DNA of 64,000 bases from Laspinema sp963821735 (GCA_963821735.1 CAWGFK010000002.1:992001-1056000); one strand, 5' to 3'; shown: positions 47,041 to 56,175, counted from the first letter of the stretch. Numbers and translations: made by a program. Notes: generated from the sequence alone by a model not told the origin.

Positions 47041-48684
47041 CTAACTTACTGGGGAAATTATTTTTGCCGCAGGGGGAAAATAACTCGTTGCCTCAGCAAG
47101 ATGTTTCTGCAACGTAGAGACAGGTAAGGGTCCTAAAATATGATTCCAGGGTAAGATTTGGGTTGATTCCCAATTCTCGTGAACATAAAAGTCTAAGTCC
47201 GGTAATGTTCCCCGCAGTTCTTTAAAGGCGCGACGGTAGCTGCCGAGGGTTTCGCCATAATGTCGGACCAATTCTAAGAGAGAAGATAAGCGGCGATCGC
47301 CTCGGGAAATTAAGGCTTGAATCACGGACCAATTATAACTTTCTGGCCGAAATTCTATCCCCGACTTCCCTAATTCTTTCTGTAACTTTTTCAACCGTTT
47401 TTCCGCTTGCGGATTCACCCCAAACCACTGAAATGGGGTATGCGCTTTCGGAACAAAGGTACTACAGCCAAAGGTCAGGCGTAAACCCGGTGCAGATTTT
47501 TTCAAAGACTGCAACAGTTGCACCGTTGCCTCCAAATCCTCTAGTTCTTCCCCAGGAACTCCAGACATTCCATAGAGTTTTAATCCAGTTAATCCCCCCG
47601 CTTTGGCATTCACTGCCGCTTGGGTAATTTCCTGATTTTCTAGCTTTTTATTGACAATTTTACGCACCCGTTCCGAACCACTTTCGATGGCAATGGTTAG
47701 GGATTTTGTCCCGCGATTTGCCAGGGTTTGGGCTAATTCTGGGGTGACGGTATTGGTCCTAACTGAAGCAATACTCAGACGCACATCCTCAAATTGCGGT
47801 TGATTCAGGTAGTCTAATAATTGATTAAATTCTGGATGCTGAGTTACCGAAGCGCCTAACAATCCAATCCGCCGGGTGACTTGTAAACCCCGTTCAATAG
47901 CCGGAATTAAGGAGTGTTCTAAACTCGCGGTTCTAAAGGGTAAAGTTAGATAACTCGCTAAACAAAACCGACACATTTCTGGACAACTTCTAACCACTTC
48001 GACCATGAAAATATCCGGCCAAGCGGCTTTTTCAGTCACTACAGAAGAGGTGGATAAAACATTACCGCGATAGGTTTGTTTGGCGACGGTTTCGGGAATG
48101 TCTGAATCAATGGGGTGAATTGAGGAGATCGCCCCTTCGGGACTGTGATAGGTAACGTCATACAAACTGGGGACATAAACCCCAGGAATCTGCGCCAGAT
48201 GCCGCAATTGCTGCAGTCGCCCTGCCTTGCGGACCTGTTGATACCCATCCACAAATTCACCCAGGAGATTTTCCCCATCCCCGAGTAAAATCACATCAAA
48301 AAAGTCCGCAAACGGTTCAGGATTCGCCGTCAAAACCGGACCCCCGCCAAAAATCAACGGGTGCGATTCCTGGCGATTGGATGCCCGAATCGGAATATCC
48401 AGAGACTCTAATAATCCGAGGATATTCACATAATCCAATTCCCAAGAGACGGAGAAACCCAACAATTCGGGTTCTCCAGGTAAGGGTTCATGGAAATCCG
48501 TAAACAAGCGAGACACTTGCAAATCCCCCCGGGTTGCTAGGGTCGCCCAGACGATTTGATAGCCTAAGCTAGTAATCCCAACACTGTACTCATTGGGAAA
48601 GGCATAAATTAGGGGAATTGCATCACTATCGGCAGTTGCCGGGGTAAATAACAGATGTTCAGCGTCAAATATAGAAGGGGTCAC
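47041..48684 (-). CDS. B12-binding radical SAM protein, TIGR03960-like
   Basis: 547 residues. The N-terminal part has a cobalamin-binding-like fold (ELLGFSVSWELDYVNILGLL, FGGGPVLTANPEPFADFFD), then the radical SAM site CPEMCRFCLASY (C-x3-C-x2-C at about 233-240) and the GASVTQHP segment. The family is common in cyanobacteria but has no settled function. In some bacteria this protein is fused to a second domain of unknown role; here it ends with the radical SAM region. Confidence 0.83.
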   Translation of the reverse strand: MTPSIFDAEHLLFTPATADSDAIPLIYAFPNEYSVGITSLGYQIVWATLATRGDLQVSRLFTDFHEPLPGEPELLGFSVSWELDYVNILGLLESLDIPIRASNRQESHPLIFGGGPVLTANPEPFADFFDVILLGDGENLLGEFVDGYQQVRKAGRLQQLRHLAQIPGVYVPSLYDVTYHSPEGAISSIHPIDSDIPETVAKQTYRGNVLSTSSVVTEKAAWPDIFMVEVVRSCPEMCRFCLASYLTLPFRTASLEHSLIPAIERGLQVTRRIGLLGASVTQHPEFNQLLDYLNQPQFEDVRLSIASVRTNTVTPELAQTLANRGTKSLTIAIESGSERVRKIVNKKLENQEITQAAVNAKAGGLTGLKLYGMSGVPGEELEDLEATVQLLQSLKKSAPGLRLTFGCSTFVPKAHTPFQWFGVNPQAEKRLKKLQKELGKSGIEFRPESYNWSVIQALISRGDRRLSSLLELVRHYGETLGSYRRAFKELRGTLPDLDFYVHENWESTQILPWNHILGPLPVSTLQKHLAEATSYFPPAAKIISPVS

Positions 48685-48760
48685 AAGCAGGGTTTAAATG
48701 AGGACAATTTGACAGCAGCAGAGGGTTAAAATCCCTGCTGATTGATAGAGGTTAATTTAT

Positions 48761-49009
48761 TTATTTATATTTTAGTTTAAGCCCTAAAATAATCGAAGCC
48801 AAAATAAAGGTAATAAAATTAGCTAAAATTATCGCAATATCTTGCTTGAATAGACCATAAATTAGCCAAAGAAAAATTCCAGTGCAGAACATTAAAAAAG
48901 TATTTAATGAAACATCCTTGGTCGATTTAGATTTCCAAGTGTGGATCACTTGAGGGACAAAGGCTAAAGTTGTTAAGGTCCCGGCCAATAATCCTATAAC
49001 CGTAATCAT
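48761..49009 (-). CDS. SemiSWEET-type sugar transporter (PQ-loop)
   Basis: 82 residues with three membrane helices, one triple-helix bundle. The PQ motif is FVPQVIHTWKSKSTKDVS (about 18-35). SemiSWEETs work as dimers and move sugars down their gradient. The frame is intact. The substrate cannot be read from the sequence. Confidence 0.88.
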   Translation of the reverse strand: MITVIGLLAGTLTTLAFVPQVIHTWKSKSTKDVSLNTFLMFCTGIFLWLIYGLFKQDIAIILANFITFILASIILGLKLKYK

Positions 49010-49047
49010 ATTTACGTTGCTAACTCCTATATTTTGCTACTAACTCT

Positions 49048-49812
49048 CTATAAAATTTGGGATAAAAATTGACGGGTTCGTTCTTCTTGGGGATTTTGGA
49101 AAAAGTTGGTGGGTGTTGCCACTTCGATGACCGTTCCACAATCCATAAACACCACGCGATCGGCCACTTCTCGGGCAAATCCGACTTCATGGGTGACCAC
49201 AACCATTGTCATTCCAGAGGTTGCTAAATCCCGCATGACTTCTAGGACTTCCCGAACCATTTCTGGGTCTAAAGCGGAGGTGGGTTCATCAAATAGCATG
49301 ATTTTCGGTTGCATTGCCAAGGCGCGGGCGATCGCCACTCGTTGCTGTTGTCCTCCGGATAACTGCCCGGGATATTTCCGCGCTTGTTCCAGGATTCCCA
49401 CCCGTTCCAATAACTGCATCCCCACTTCCTCTGCCTTCATCCTAGACCATCGGCGCACCCATTTGGGGGCTAAGGTCACATTTTGCAAGACGGTGAGGTG
49501 TGGGAAGAGATTAAACTGCTGAAAAACCATCCCCACTTCCCGGCGAATATTATCAATATTCTTCAAGTCATTGGAGAGTTCAATTCCATCAATTTCAATC
49601 CGTCCTTTTTGATAGTCTTCTAGGGCATTAAAGGTCCGGATAAAGGTTGATTTACCCGAACCCGATGGACCCATAATCACCACAACTTCTCCCGGATCAA
49701 TGGTTAGACTAACCCCGCGCAGGGCGTGATACTGTCCATACCATTTGTGGACATCTTTGGCAATAATAATGGGGGATTGGTCATTGGTCATGGGTTGTTG
49801 GTCGTTGGTCAT
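49048..49812 (-). CDS. aapP: Polar amino-acid ABC transporter ATP-binding protein
   Basis: Up to 254 residues. Walker A GPSGSGKST, signature LSGGQQQRVAIARAL, Walker B KIMLFDEPTSALDPE and the switch histidine (VVVTHEVGF) are intact, and the protein resembles GlnQ/AapP. The start is uncertain: MTNDQQPMTNDQSPIIIAKD is encoded by the short tandem repeat at 49777-49869, and the second ATG (49791) is as likely as the first (49812). It is the last gene of the transporter operon. Confidence 0.9.
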   Translation of the reverse strand: MTNDQQPMTNDQSPIIIAKDVHKWYGQYHALRGVSLTIDPGEVVVIMGPSGSGKSTFIRTFNALEDYQKGRIEIDGIELSNDLKNIDNIRREVGMVFQQFNLFPHLTVLQNVTLAPKWVRRWSRMKAEEVGMQLLERVGILEQARKYPGQLSGGQQQRVAIARALAMQPKIMLFDEPTSALDPEMVREVLEVMRDLATSGMTMVVVTHEVGFAREVADRVVFMDCGTVIEVATPTNFFQNPQEERTRQFLSQIL

Positions 49813-49869
49813 GGGTTGTTGGTCGTTGGTCGTTGGTCATTTGGGGGTTGTCATTAGGTTGTTGGTCAA
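49777..49869. repeat. Short tandem repeat, family C (GTTGTTGGTC/GTTGGTCAT)
   Basis: Units of GTTGGTC and CATGGGTTGTTGGTC on the plus strand, equal to ATGACCAACGACC on the coding strand. The array enters the 5' end of the ABC ATPase gene and supplies its possible start codons. Confidence 0.85.
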
Positions 49870-49898
49870 ATGACAAATAACAAAGGACAAATGACAAA

Positions 49899-50393
49899 CT
49901 AACTATCTCTAATTGTGGCAGCATTGCCTAAAGTTGCTGCGGCATTTTTCATCTGTTTGATATCGTCTAAAGACCATAATCTGGTATCCTCGCAGTGATG
50001 AGCTACGAGTAATCCCCATAATCCAATCGGCGAAAGAATCGGAACCACTAAATTGGCTTGAACTTGCAGGTTTCGGAGAAACTCTCGATGACACTCATTG
50101 ATAGGTTCAGTTTCAATATTAGAAATTGCCCGGATTCGTCCCTGCAAATATAAAGCGGCATATTCATCCCCAAAACATTGGTCGGGTCCAGTTTGTCCCA
50201 AGATGGAAAAGTGAGGTGCACTCACTGATTCAAAGGTGACTTGTCCTTTCCAAGGGGAATAAAAGTAATATAATAAAATCCGATTAACATTAAGCCTTTC
50301 TCTTAACTCAGATGTGGTTTGTTGAATTAACAAATCCTGGGTTAGGGTTTTCGCTAAACGGTCAGCAACCTTTCGCAAACTCCAATCAGACAT
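49899..50393 (-). CDS. Stand-alone GAF protein with DXCF-type cyanobacteriochrome signature
   Basis: 164 residues, about the size of one GAF domain, with no output domain. It has GPDQCFGDEYAALYLQGRIR, so a D-x-C-F motif at 71-74, and ECHREFL, the canonical Cys-His at 101-102. The spacing of the two cysteines is 28 residues, the same as between Cys494 and Cys522 of TePixJ. The tail LWGLLVAHHCEDTRLW is typical of these GAF domains. A bilin-binding photosensor of the two-cysteine type is therefore plausible. It lies between the permease and ATPase genes of an amino-acid ABC operon, in the same direction. Bilin binding is inferred, not shown. Confidence 0.78.
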   Translation of the reverse strand: MSDWSLRKVADRLAKTLTQDLLIQQTTSELRERLNVNRILLYYFYSPWKGQVTFESVSAPHFSILGQTGPDQCFGDEYAALYLQGRIRAISNIETEPINECHREFLRNLQVQANLVVPILSPIGLWGLLVAHHCEDTRLWSLDDIKQMKNAAATLGNAATIRDS

Positions 50394-50498
50394 AAATAAA
50401 AATTGGGGGTTTAAATGGTTGAGGCAAGGGATTTATCCAAACACTTGCCTGTTTCTTTATCATAGGGAAAATTAGCGGTTTTGAGGAGGCGATCGCCT

Positions 50499-51542
50499 TT
50501 AGGATTTCCCCACGGCTAATTTTTGCTCTAACCGGCGACTGGCAAGGGACATTCCATAGCAGAAAATCCAGTAAATTAAGCCCACAAAAATGTAGACTTC
50601 CGCGTAGTCCCCGATAAATTCAGGTTGAGCCAGAATCGATCGCGCCATTCCTGTTAATTCTACTAAACCCACCAGCGCCAGTAAAGAGGTATCTTTAAAT
50701 AATCCAATAAACTGCCCGACAATGGCGGGAATCACAGCGCGTAATGCTTGGGGTAATACAATCAGCGAAATTACCCAAGGGGTTGCCAATCCCAACGCTT
50801 TCGCCGCTTCAATTTGTCCCCGAGGGACAGATTGCAAACCTCCTCGGACATTTTCTGCCATGTAAGCGGCACTAAACAGACTCAACCCGGCGATCGCCCG
50901 CATGACGCGATCGAGACGCATCTCCATCGGCAAAAACAACGGTAACATCACCTGCGCCATAAACAAAATCCCAATTAATGGTAATCCCCGGACAATTTCA
51001 ATATAGAGAATGCACAACCAGCGCAACACCGGGAGAGAACTTTGCCGTCCTAATGCTAACAAAACTCCCGCTGGAAATGACAAAACAATACTCACAATTG
51101 CCGTTAACAGGGTGAGTAATAATCCATTCCATAACTGAGTCTGAACCTGTCGCAGTCCGAATCCCCCGCCAATGAACCAGAGAATCACCGGAAATGCTAA
51201 AATCCAGGCCAAAGGAATCCATTGCACCCACCGGGAACGCCAGCGGATTGCCCAGAACGAAAAAGCAGCAGCGCCAGCAATTACCCCCGTTGCCATGCCG
51301 ATGCGCCAATAGAGTTGGGGGGGATATCTTCCGACTAAAAATAACCGCCAGTTGACCCCAATCACTTGCCAATCCGCCAAGGCGATCGCCCAATGCAACA
51401 ATCCGCCCCCTAGCTGATAAATCAACCCCAGACAAATCACCGTCAGAATACTATTGTACCAAGTATTAAACAGATTTTTTCTAGCCCAGAGCCAGGGAGA
51501 AAGTTTGGGCGTAATAGGTGGGAGTTCGGCTTTGCTGTCCAT
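50499..51542 (-). CDS. aapM: Amino-acid ABC transporter permease (AapM/BztC-like)
   Basis: 347 residues. Eight or so hydrophobic helices and the permease EAA loop IEAAKALGLATPWVISLIVL. FKDTSLLALVGLVELTGMAR is the conserved end region. It forms the channel with AapQ. The N-terminal extension of several helices before the binding-protein-dependent permease core is typical of the AapM/BztC type. The GAF gene follows 105 bp downstream. Confidence 0.88.
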   Translation of the reverse strand: MDSKAELPPITPKLSPWLWARKNLFNTWYNSILTVICLGLIYQLGGGLLHWAIALADWQVIGVNWRLFLVGRYPPQLYWRIGMATGVIAGAAAFSFWAIRWRSRWVQWIPLAWILAFPVILWFIGGGFGLRQVQTQLWNGLLLTLLTAIVSIVLSFPAGVLLALGRQSSLPVLRWLCILYIEIVRGLPLIGILFMAQVMLPLFLPMEMRLDRVMRAIAGLSLFSAAYMAENVRGGLQSVPRGQIEAAKALGLATPWVISLIVLPQALRAVIPAIVGQFIGLFKDTSLLALVGLVELTGMARSILAQPEFIGDYAEVYIFVGLIYWIFCYGMSLASRRLEQKLAVGKS

Positions 51543-51593
51543 AAATTCGTCACCCTTGCTAACAGATTTATCCGGTTATTATTGCCATTAAGT

Positions 51594-52556
51594 TTAGCGT
51601 TCTTTTAATTGAACTTTTTTATTATAAAAATTCAGAAACAGGGAAATTAATAAACTAATCGTCAAATAGGTTGCCATCAACAAAATCATCACTTCCACCG
51701 CCCGTCCCGTTTGATTAAACGTGGTGGAGGCGACAAAATAAATATCAGGATAACCGATCGCGATCGCTAAACTGGTATTTTTCGCTAAATTCAGATATTG
51801 ACTCGTCAAAGAGGGGATCATCGTTCGCAACGCTTGGGGAAAAATCACCAAGCGCAACATTAAGCTGGGATTCAAACCCAGGGATTTCGCCGCTTCCCAC
51901 TGTCCTTTGGGCACCGATTGAATCCCGGCGCGCACAATTTCTGCAATAAATGCTGCCGTATAAAGACTCAATCCTAGCACCAAGGCAGATAATTCCGGAG
52001 ACAGTTGTAATCCCCCCACAATTTGTCCATTCTCCAACACTTCGGGTATCGTCCAAGGCAGGGGAAAGGCAACGACTTGCTGACTTAAATAAATCCTCAG
52101 CGGCAATTCCATGACATCTTGGAGTCCAGGCAAACTTAAGAAAACCGCCGAATACCAGAAAAATAATTGCAGCAATAAAGGTGTATTGCGGAGAATTTCC
52201 ACATAGAGTAACGAAAGTTTTCGTAATAGCCAATTATCCCACAATCGCCCGACTCCCACAGTAATCCCGACTACCGTTGCCAGGATAATTCCCACTGCCA
52301 TCACTCGTAAGGAGTTGAGTAATCCGACCAATAAAGCTCTCGCGTAGGTAGAACTTCGGTCGTAGGAAATCAGGGTTTCACCAATATCAAACGCTGCTTG
52401 AGAGTCTAAAAAGTCAAATCCCAGACTCATGCCTTGTTGCTGTAAATTGCGCTGCAAGTTTTGCCAAAGGGTTACCCCCAATATGACAATCAAGACAACG
52501 GCAACAGCTTGGATAGCAACAAACCAAAATCGGCGATCGCGCCACAATCTTCTCAT
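51594..52556 (-). CDS. aapQ: Amino-acid ABC transporter permease (AapQ/BztB-like)
   Basis: 320 residues from ATG 52556 (MRRLWRDRRFW); the TTG at 52562 is less likely. EAA loop WEAAKSLGLNPSLMLRLVIF and LAKNTSLAIAIGYPDIYFVA are present, as is YVEILRNTPLLLQLFFWYSA. Paired with the downstream permease; both belong to the polar amino-acid uptake type with the BztA-like binding protein. Confidence 0.88.
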   Translation of the reverse strand: MRRLWRDRRFWFVAIQAVAVVLIVILGVTLWQNLQRNLQQQGMSLGFDFLDSQAAFDIGETLISYDRSSTYARALLVGLLNSLRVMAVGIILATVVGITVGVGRLWDNWLLRKLSLLYVEILRNTPLLLQLFFWYSAVFLSLPGLQDVMELPLRIYLSQQVVAFPLPWTIPEVLENGQIVGGLQLSPELSALVLGLSLYTAAFIAEIVRAGIQSVPKGQWEAAKSLGLNPSLMLRLVIFPQALRTMIPSLTSQYLNLAKNTSLAIAIGYPDIYFVASTTFNQTGRAVEVMILLMATYLTISLLISLFLNFYNKKVQLKER

Positions 52557-52560
52557 ACCC

Positions 52561-52650
52561 AATCCGGTTGTAAAAAGTCGGTTTTCTGCGATTAGCCCGC
52601 GCAGGCGGGCTTCGTCCGTATAGCCTCCACCCTTGAGGGTGTGGGCGTTG
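52561..52650 (+). repeat. Dispersed palindromic repeat, family B copy 3
   Basis: AATCCGGTTGTAAAAAGTCG, then the perfect GCCCGCGCAGGCGGGC palindrome, CTTCGTCCGTATAGCCTCCA and CCCTTGAGGGTG. It fills the gap between the hydroquinone reductase and aapQ genes, starting 5 bp from the aapQ ATG, so it supplies the aapQ leader and would be transcribed in the operon. Confidence 0.88.
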
Positions 52651-52657
52651 ATAAACT

Positions 52658-53623
52658 TTAACCAAACCGACTGCGATCGTGCGGTTCATCCCAATTAATC
52701 ATCGGTCCTTTCGGAACAATTCCCGTGGGATTGACTTTCGGATGACTCCGATAATAATGCTGCTTAATATGGTCAAAATTGCAGGTAGGTTTGATTCCCG
52801 GATGTTGATACAACTCCTTGAGATAATTCCACAAATTAGGATAATCTACAATTCGCCGGATATTACATTTAAAATGGACATAATAAACCGGGTCAAACCG
52901 CACCAGGGTGGTAAACATACAAATGTCCGCTTCTGTCAGGCAGTCACCACATAAATAGCGCTGTTTTCCCAGAATTCCCTCCCAGTGGTCCAAGGCATCA
53001 AATAAATCCGTCACCCCTTCCTCATACGCCGCCTGAGTTGTGGCAAATCCAGCCCGATACACCCCATTATTAATCGGTTGATAAATATCATCAATAGTTT
53101 TATCAATCACCCCTTGCAAATCCGTTGGATATAAATCAATAGAATTTTCGGCAATCCCCTCAAATTCCGTATCCAACATTCGGATAATTTCCCGAGATTC
53201 ATTGTTGACAATTTGCTGAGTTTCTTTGTCCCATAACACCGGAACGGTCACCCGTCCACTGTAATTTGCATTGGCTTTAAGATAAAGTTGCCATAAATAA
53301 TCGCAGTGATTCACCGGATCCGGAATCATCCCCGGATACTCAGCAAATTCCCAACTATTTTGGTCAATTACCGGGGAAACTACCGAGAGACTAATCGCTG
53401 ATTCTAAGCCTTTCAACGACCGCATAATTAGAGTCCGATGCGCCCAAGGACAAGCTAAAGACACATACAGATGATACCGTCCCGCTACAGCGGGATATTC
53501 ACTGGAACTATCGGCAGTAATCCGATTCCGAAAGGTGGTAGAAGGGCGCACAAATCGACCCCCACTATCTTCCTGTTCCCGTTCAGTTACCCATTTTCCA
53601 TCAATTAATAGACCCAATCCCAT
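52658..53623 (-). CDS. Glutathionyl-hydroquinone reductase (Xi-class GST, YqjG/ECM4-like)
   Basis: 321 residues. The catalytic cysteine lies in LACPWAHRTLIMRSLKGLE (about 54-72), the signature of Xi-class enzymes, which remove glutathione from glutathionyl-quinones. C-terminal GST helical domain with LCGDCLTEADICMFTTLVRF. It sits inside the amino-acid transporter operon, between the binding-protein and first permease genes, where no functional link is obvious. Confidence 0.9.
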   Translation of the reverse strand: MGLGLLIDGKWVTEREQEDSGGRFVRPSTTFRNRITADSSSEYPAVAGRYHLYVSLACPWAHRTLIMRSLKGLESAISLSVVSPVIDQNSWEFAEYPGMIPDPVNHCDYLWQLYLKANANYSGRVTVPVLWDKETQQIVNNESREIIRMLDTEFEGIAENSIDLYPTDLQGVIDKTIDDIYQPINNGVYRAGFATTQAAYEEGVTDLFDALDHWEGILGKQRYLCGDCLTEADICMFTTLVRFDPVYYVHFKCNIRRIVDYPNLWNYLKELYQHPGIKPTCNFDHIKQHYYRSHPKVNPTGIVPKGPMINWDEPHDRSRFG

Positions 53624-53675
53624 CGTTGTTTATTCCTTAAGTTTTGAAAAATTTTAGCTCAAGCATGGACTGCTT

Positions 53676-54734
53676 TTAGCGAAAGGGAGGTGAATACATC
53701 AATCCGCCATCAGTCCATAATTTATTTAATCCCCGATCGAGATTGAGAGGGGTTTCTGGCCCTAAATTGCGATTGTAAATTTCTCCATAGTTTCCCACAT
53801 GGCGAATCACGCGCAGGGCAAAATCATTACTCAATCCTAAGTCTTGGCCTAGATTACCTTCCGTTCCCAAAAACCGGGTAATTTCGGGATTGCTACTATT
53901 AACCATTTCCTCGACATTTTCGGAAGTAATCCCGAGTTCTTCAGCATAAATGGTGGTATAGATAATCCAATTCACCACATCGGACCAGTTCGGGTCTCCT
54001 GGGGCCACCGCTGGGGCGAGGGGTTCTTTAGAAATGGTATCTTCTAAAATTAAATGTTGTTCAGGGTCAGGAAAGCGCGATCGCCGCGAGACTAATTGAG
54101 AGCGATCGGATGTCACCGCTTGACAGCGACCCTGGAGATAGGTGGCATAGGCGACATTGATATCTTCAAAAACCACGAGTTGATAGTTGATGCCGAGACT
54201 TGCCATGCGATCGGCGACATTTTGCTCGTTAGTCGTCCCGGTTTGGGTGCAAATTGCTTTATCCTTTAGTCCGGCGAGGTTAGTAATCCCGCTGTTTTGG
54301 CGAACCATAATCCCTTGTCCGTCATAGAAGACGACGGGGGCAAATTGTAACCCCACAGCCCCCGTATCCCGGCTGAGGGTCCAGGTGGTGTTCCGACTGA
54401 GGATATCAACTTCCCCACTTTTAACGGCGGTAAAGCGTTCTTTAGCGTTGAGATTGCGGAATTCAACGGCGTTGGGGTCGTCAAAAATAGCGGCAGCGAT
54501 CGCCCGACAGATCTCCACATCGAGTCCCGCATATCTGCCGGTAGCATCGACAAAACTAAATCCCGGTAACTCGCCACTGACGCCACAGACAATCTGACCC
54601 TGATTTTGGATTTGAGCCAACTTCTGCGAACCCGTGGCAACATTGGCGTTGGGTTGACTGGATGTCCCCCCACAAGCAGTCACGGCGATCGCCAGACACA
54701 GACTCGCCAGTTTCAATAATCCCTTTTTACTCAT
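53676..54734 (-). CDS. aapJ: Amino-acid ABC transporter substrate-binding lipoprotein (AapJ/BztA-like)
   Basis: 352 residues. Signal peptide with a lipobox (AIAVTACGG; Cys about 21), then a type II binding protein: ICGVSGELPGFSFVDATGRYAGLDVEICRAIAAAIF in overall pattern. It captures polar amino acids in the periplasm and delivers them to the AapQM permease. First gene of the operon aapJ-reductase-aapQ-aapM-GAF-aapP. The gap to the upstream small gene is 287 bp and contains the promoter. Confidence 0.9.
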   Translation of the reverse strand: MSKKGLLKLASLCLAIAVTACGGTSSQPNANVATGSQKLAQIQNQGQIVCGVSGELPGFSFVDATGRYAGLDVEICRAIAAAIFDDPNAVEFRNLNAKERFTAVKSGEVDILSRNTTWTLSRDTGAVGLQFAPVVFYDGQGIMVRQNSGITNLAGLKDKAICTQTGTTNEQNVADRMASLGINYQLVVFEDINVAYATYLQGRCQAVTSDRSQLVSRRSRFPDPEQHLILEDTISKEPLAPAVAPGDPNWSDVVNWIIYTTIYAEELGITSENVEEMVNSSNPEITRFLGTEGNLGQDLGLSNDFALRVIRHVGNYGEIYNRNLGPETPLNLDRGLNKLWTDGGLMYSPPFR

Positions 54735-54840
54735 CTCGATGAATTTCTTATATTGAATTGGCCGGTTGCAGTGCGATTATCCTGATTACAGGCTGTGCTT
54801 TATCTTACACGACGGGGAAAGCCTGCGACTTCGACCGCTG

Positions 54841-54878
54841 AAAATACCTACTGCTGTGGCGATCGCAGCAGGTATTTT
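54841..54878. terminator. Hairpin upstream of aapJ
   Basis: AAAATAC (54841-54847) with GTATTTT (54872-54878), and CTGCT with AGCAG, pair with a 3-nt bulge around a HIP1 loop. A and T tracts on both sides suggest a terminator on either strand, possibly of the small gene at 55022-55249 on the minus strand. Confidence 0.5.
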
Positions 54879-55021
54879 ATCAAGAGTTTCAACAGGTGAG
54901 TGGGTTGCGCCATTGCGATCATCTCCCCCAAGAAAGCGGCAGACAAACCGCACCGCGATCGGTCATCCATTGCGGGAAATTAGAGATGAGGGCCAAGGGA
55001 ACCCTGAGCTTGAGCAATGGG

Positions 55022-55249
55022 TTATCCCATATCCGTGGCAATTCGTTCACTGGCGATATCGCGAATCAGAGAGAGTCGCGATCGCAGGTATGCATTCAAC
55101 ACATTCACTTGATCCGGATCGAGGGGTTGCTCTTGTCTGAACTGCTTGAGCAACCACTGCACCAAGCTAGCATCATCTAGGCTTAACAAAACGTTAACCT
55201 GGGTTTTTTCTATCAAGGACCAAATTTGACGTAGCATTAAGGGATTCAT
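55022..55249 (-). CDS. Small conserved-type protein, unknown function
   Basis: 75 residues from ATG 55249 (MNPLMLRQIWSLIEKTQVNV), which has AGGAGG 6 nt upstream; an upstream start adds MLAGGN from within the site. Helical, acidic and basic residues mixed, no cysteine or signal. Function not recognised. Confidence 0.7.
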   Translation of the reverse strand: MNPLMLRQIWSLIEKTQVNVLLSLDDASLVQWLLKQFRQEQPLDPDQVNVLNAYLRSRLSLIRDIASERIATDMG

Positions 55250-55989
55250 ATTTCCTCCTGCCAACAAAAACCAATCTCTTATCGGGGATTGGCTAAATGC
55301 GGATTTATTTCGCGGCTACCGGAAAAACGACCCTCGCCGTTCTTCCCGTAAGCTTAATAATTCCTTTATATTTACACCATACCGTATTTATCCGGGATTG
55401 GATCGACACAACATAAGATGCAACAATAGTTACCAAAACCTTACAATTCGTTTGTTACAAACTTTACCTTTTCAGCCCTTGTTCGGTCTTAACTCCGTGA
55501 TTTTTCAGCTGAATCAGGCTGTTTTTAGTAGTTGAGACTACATATTAAGTTTTTTGAAGATAAACCTACCAATCTCTCTGGATGTTGCGCTTGAAAAAAG
55601 CACCCATTGATTGGATGCTCAATTTATTATATCGCGCTCATCCAGGGTTCCTCTCCTGAGAAAGGGGCTTTGTTGCTTCATCGAACCCACTCTGAATTGT
55701 CCCAATCATTGAGTTCATTGAACTTGAAGGATTTCCCCAAATTTTGAGTAACTTTTTGTAACCCGAACCCCGATCGCCTAGCCCGGACTTACGAAAGATG
55801 GAACATCAAAACCTAAATGTAGAGGCAAGAAAGCGAATCTCCTCTACATTTAGGGTGGGGGCTTCACAAATGCTTAAGTCCTGTTCTAAACGATGTTGAA
55901 CCGATCGCCTCGTGCGGGATTGTAACGTTATCCACCAAGGCAATCCAGAAACCTACTTGATCGCGCTGTCTGAGATACTGCACTAAAAA
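55250..55989. other. Intergenic region with a hairpin repeat
   Basis: About 740 bp, AT-rich, no convincing gene. It contains the inverted repeat at 55812-55854 and its outer arms GGACTTA (55785-55791) and TAAGTCC (55875-55881). A promoter for the small gene ending at 55022 lies in the left part, not identified. Confidence 0.5.
55785..55881. repeat. Nested inverted repeat, GGACTTA ... TAAGTCC
   Basis: The outer arms are GGACTTA/TAAGTCC. Inside is a perfect 14-bp inverted repeat CCTAAATGTAGAGG (55812-55825) and CCTCTACATTTAGG (55841-55854) with a 15-nt loop. The outer arms resemble the CTTACGCA pair around the family A copy at 34598. Confidence 0.6.
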
Positions 55990-56062
55990 TGGAGAATAGC
56001 GGATTCGAACCGCTGACCTCTGCGGTGCGATCGCAGCGCTCTACCAACTGAGCTAATTCCCC
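55990..56062 (-). tRNA. tRNA-Ala (CGC anticodon)
   Basis: On the minus strand the 73-nt sequence folds into a full cloverleaf: acceptor GGGGAAT with ATTCTCC, D-arm AGCTCAGTTGGTAGAGC, anticodon stem CTGCG/CGCAG around ATCGCAC (anticodon CGC), and T-arm with GGTTCGAATCC. The final A is the discriminator; CCA is not encoded. The anticodon stem contains a HIP1 site. Confidence 0.95.
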
Positions 56063-56175
56063 GGTCATTCGTAGAACCATCATAACATGAACCCAGGCAG
56101 AAAGGGAAGAGGCAATCCCAGATAAATTTTTGCGGGGTTCAAAATGGCGCAAACTCCCCTGGCAGTAGAGTGTGC

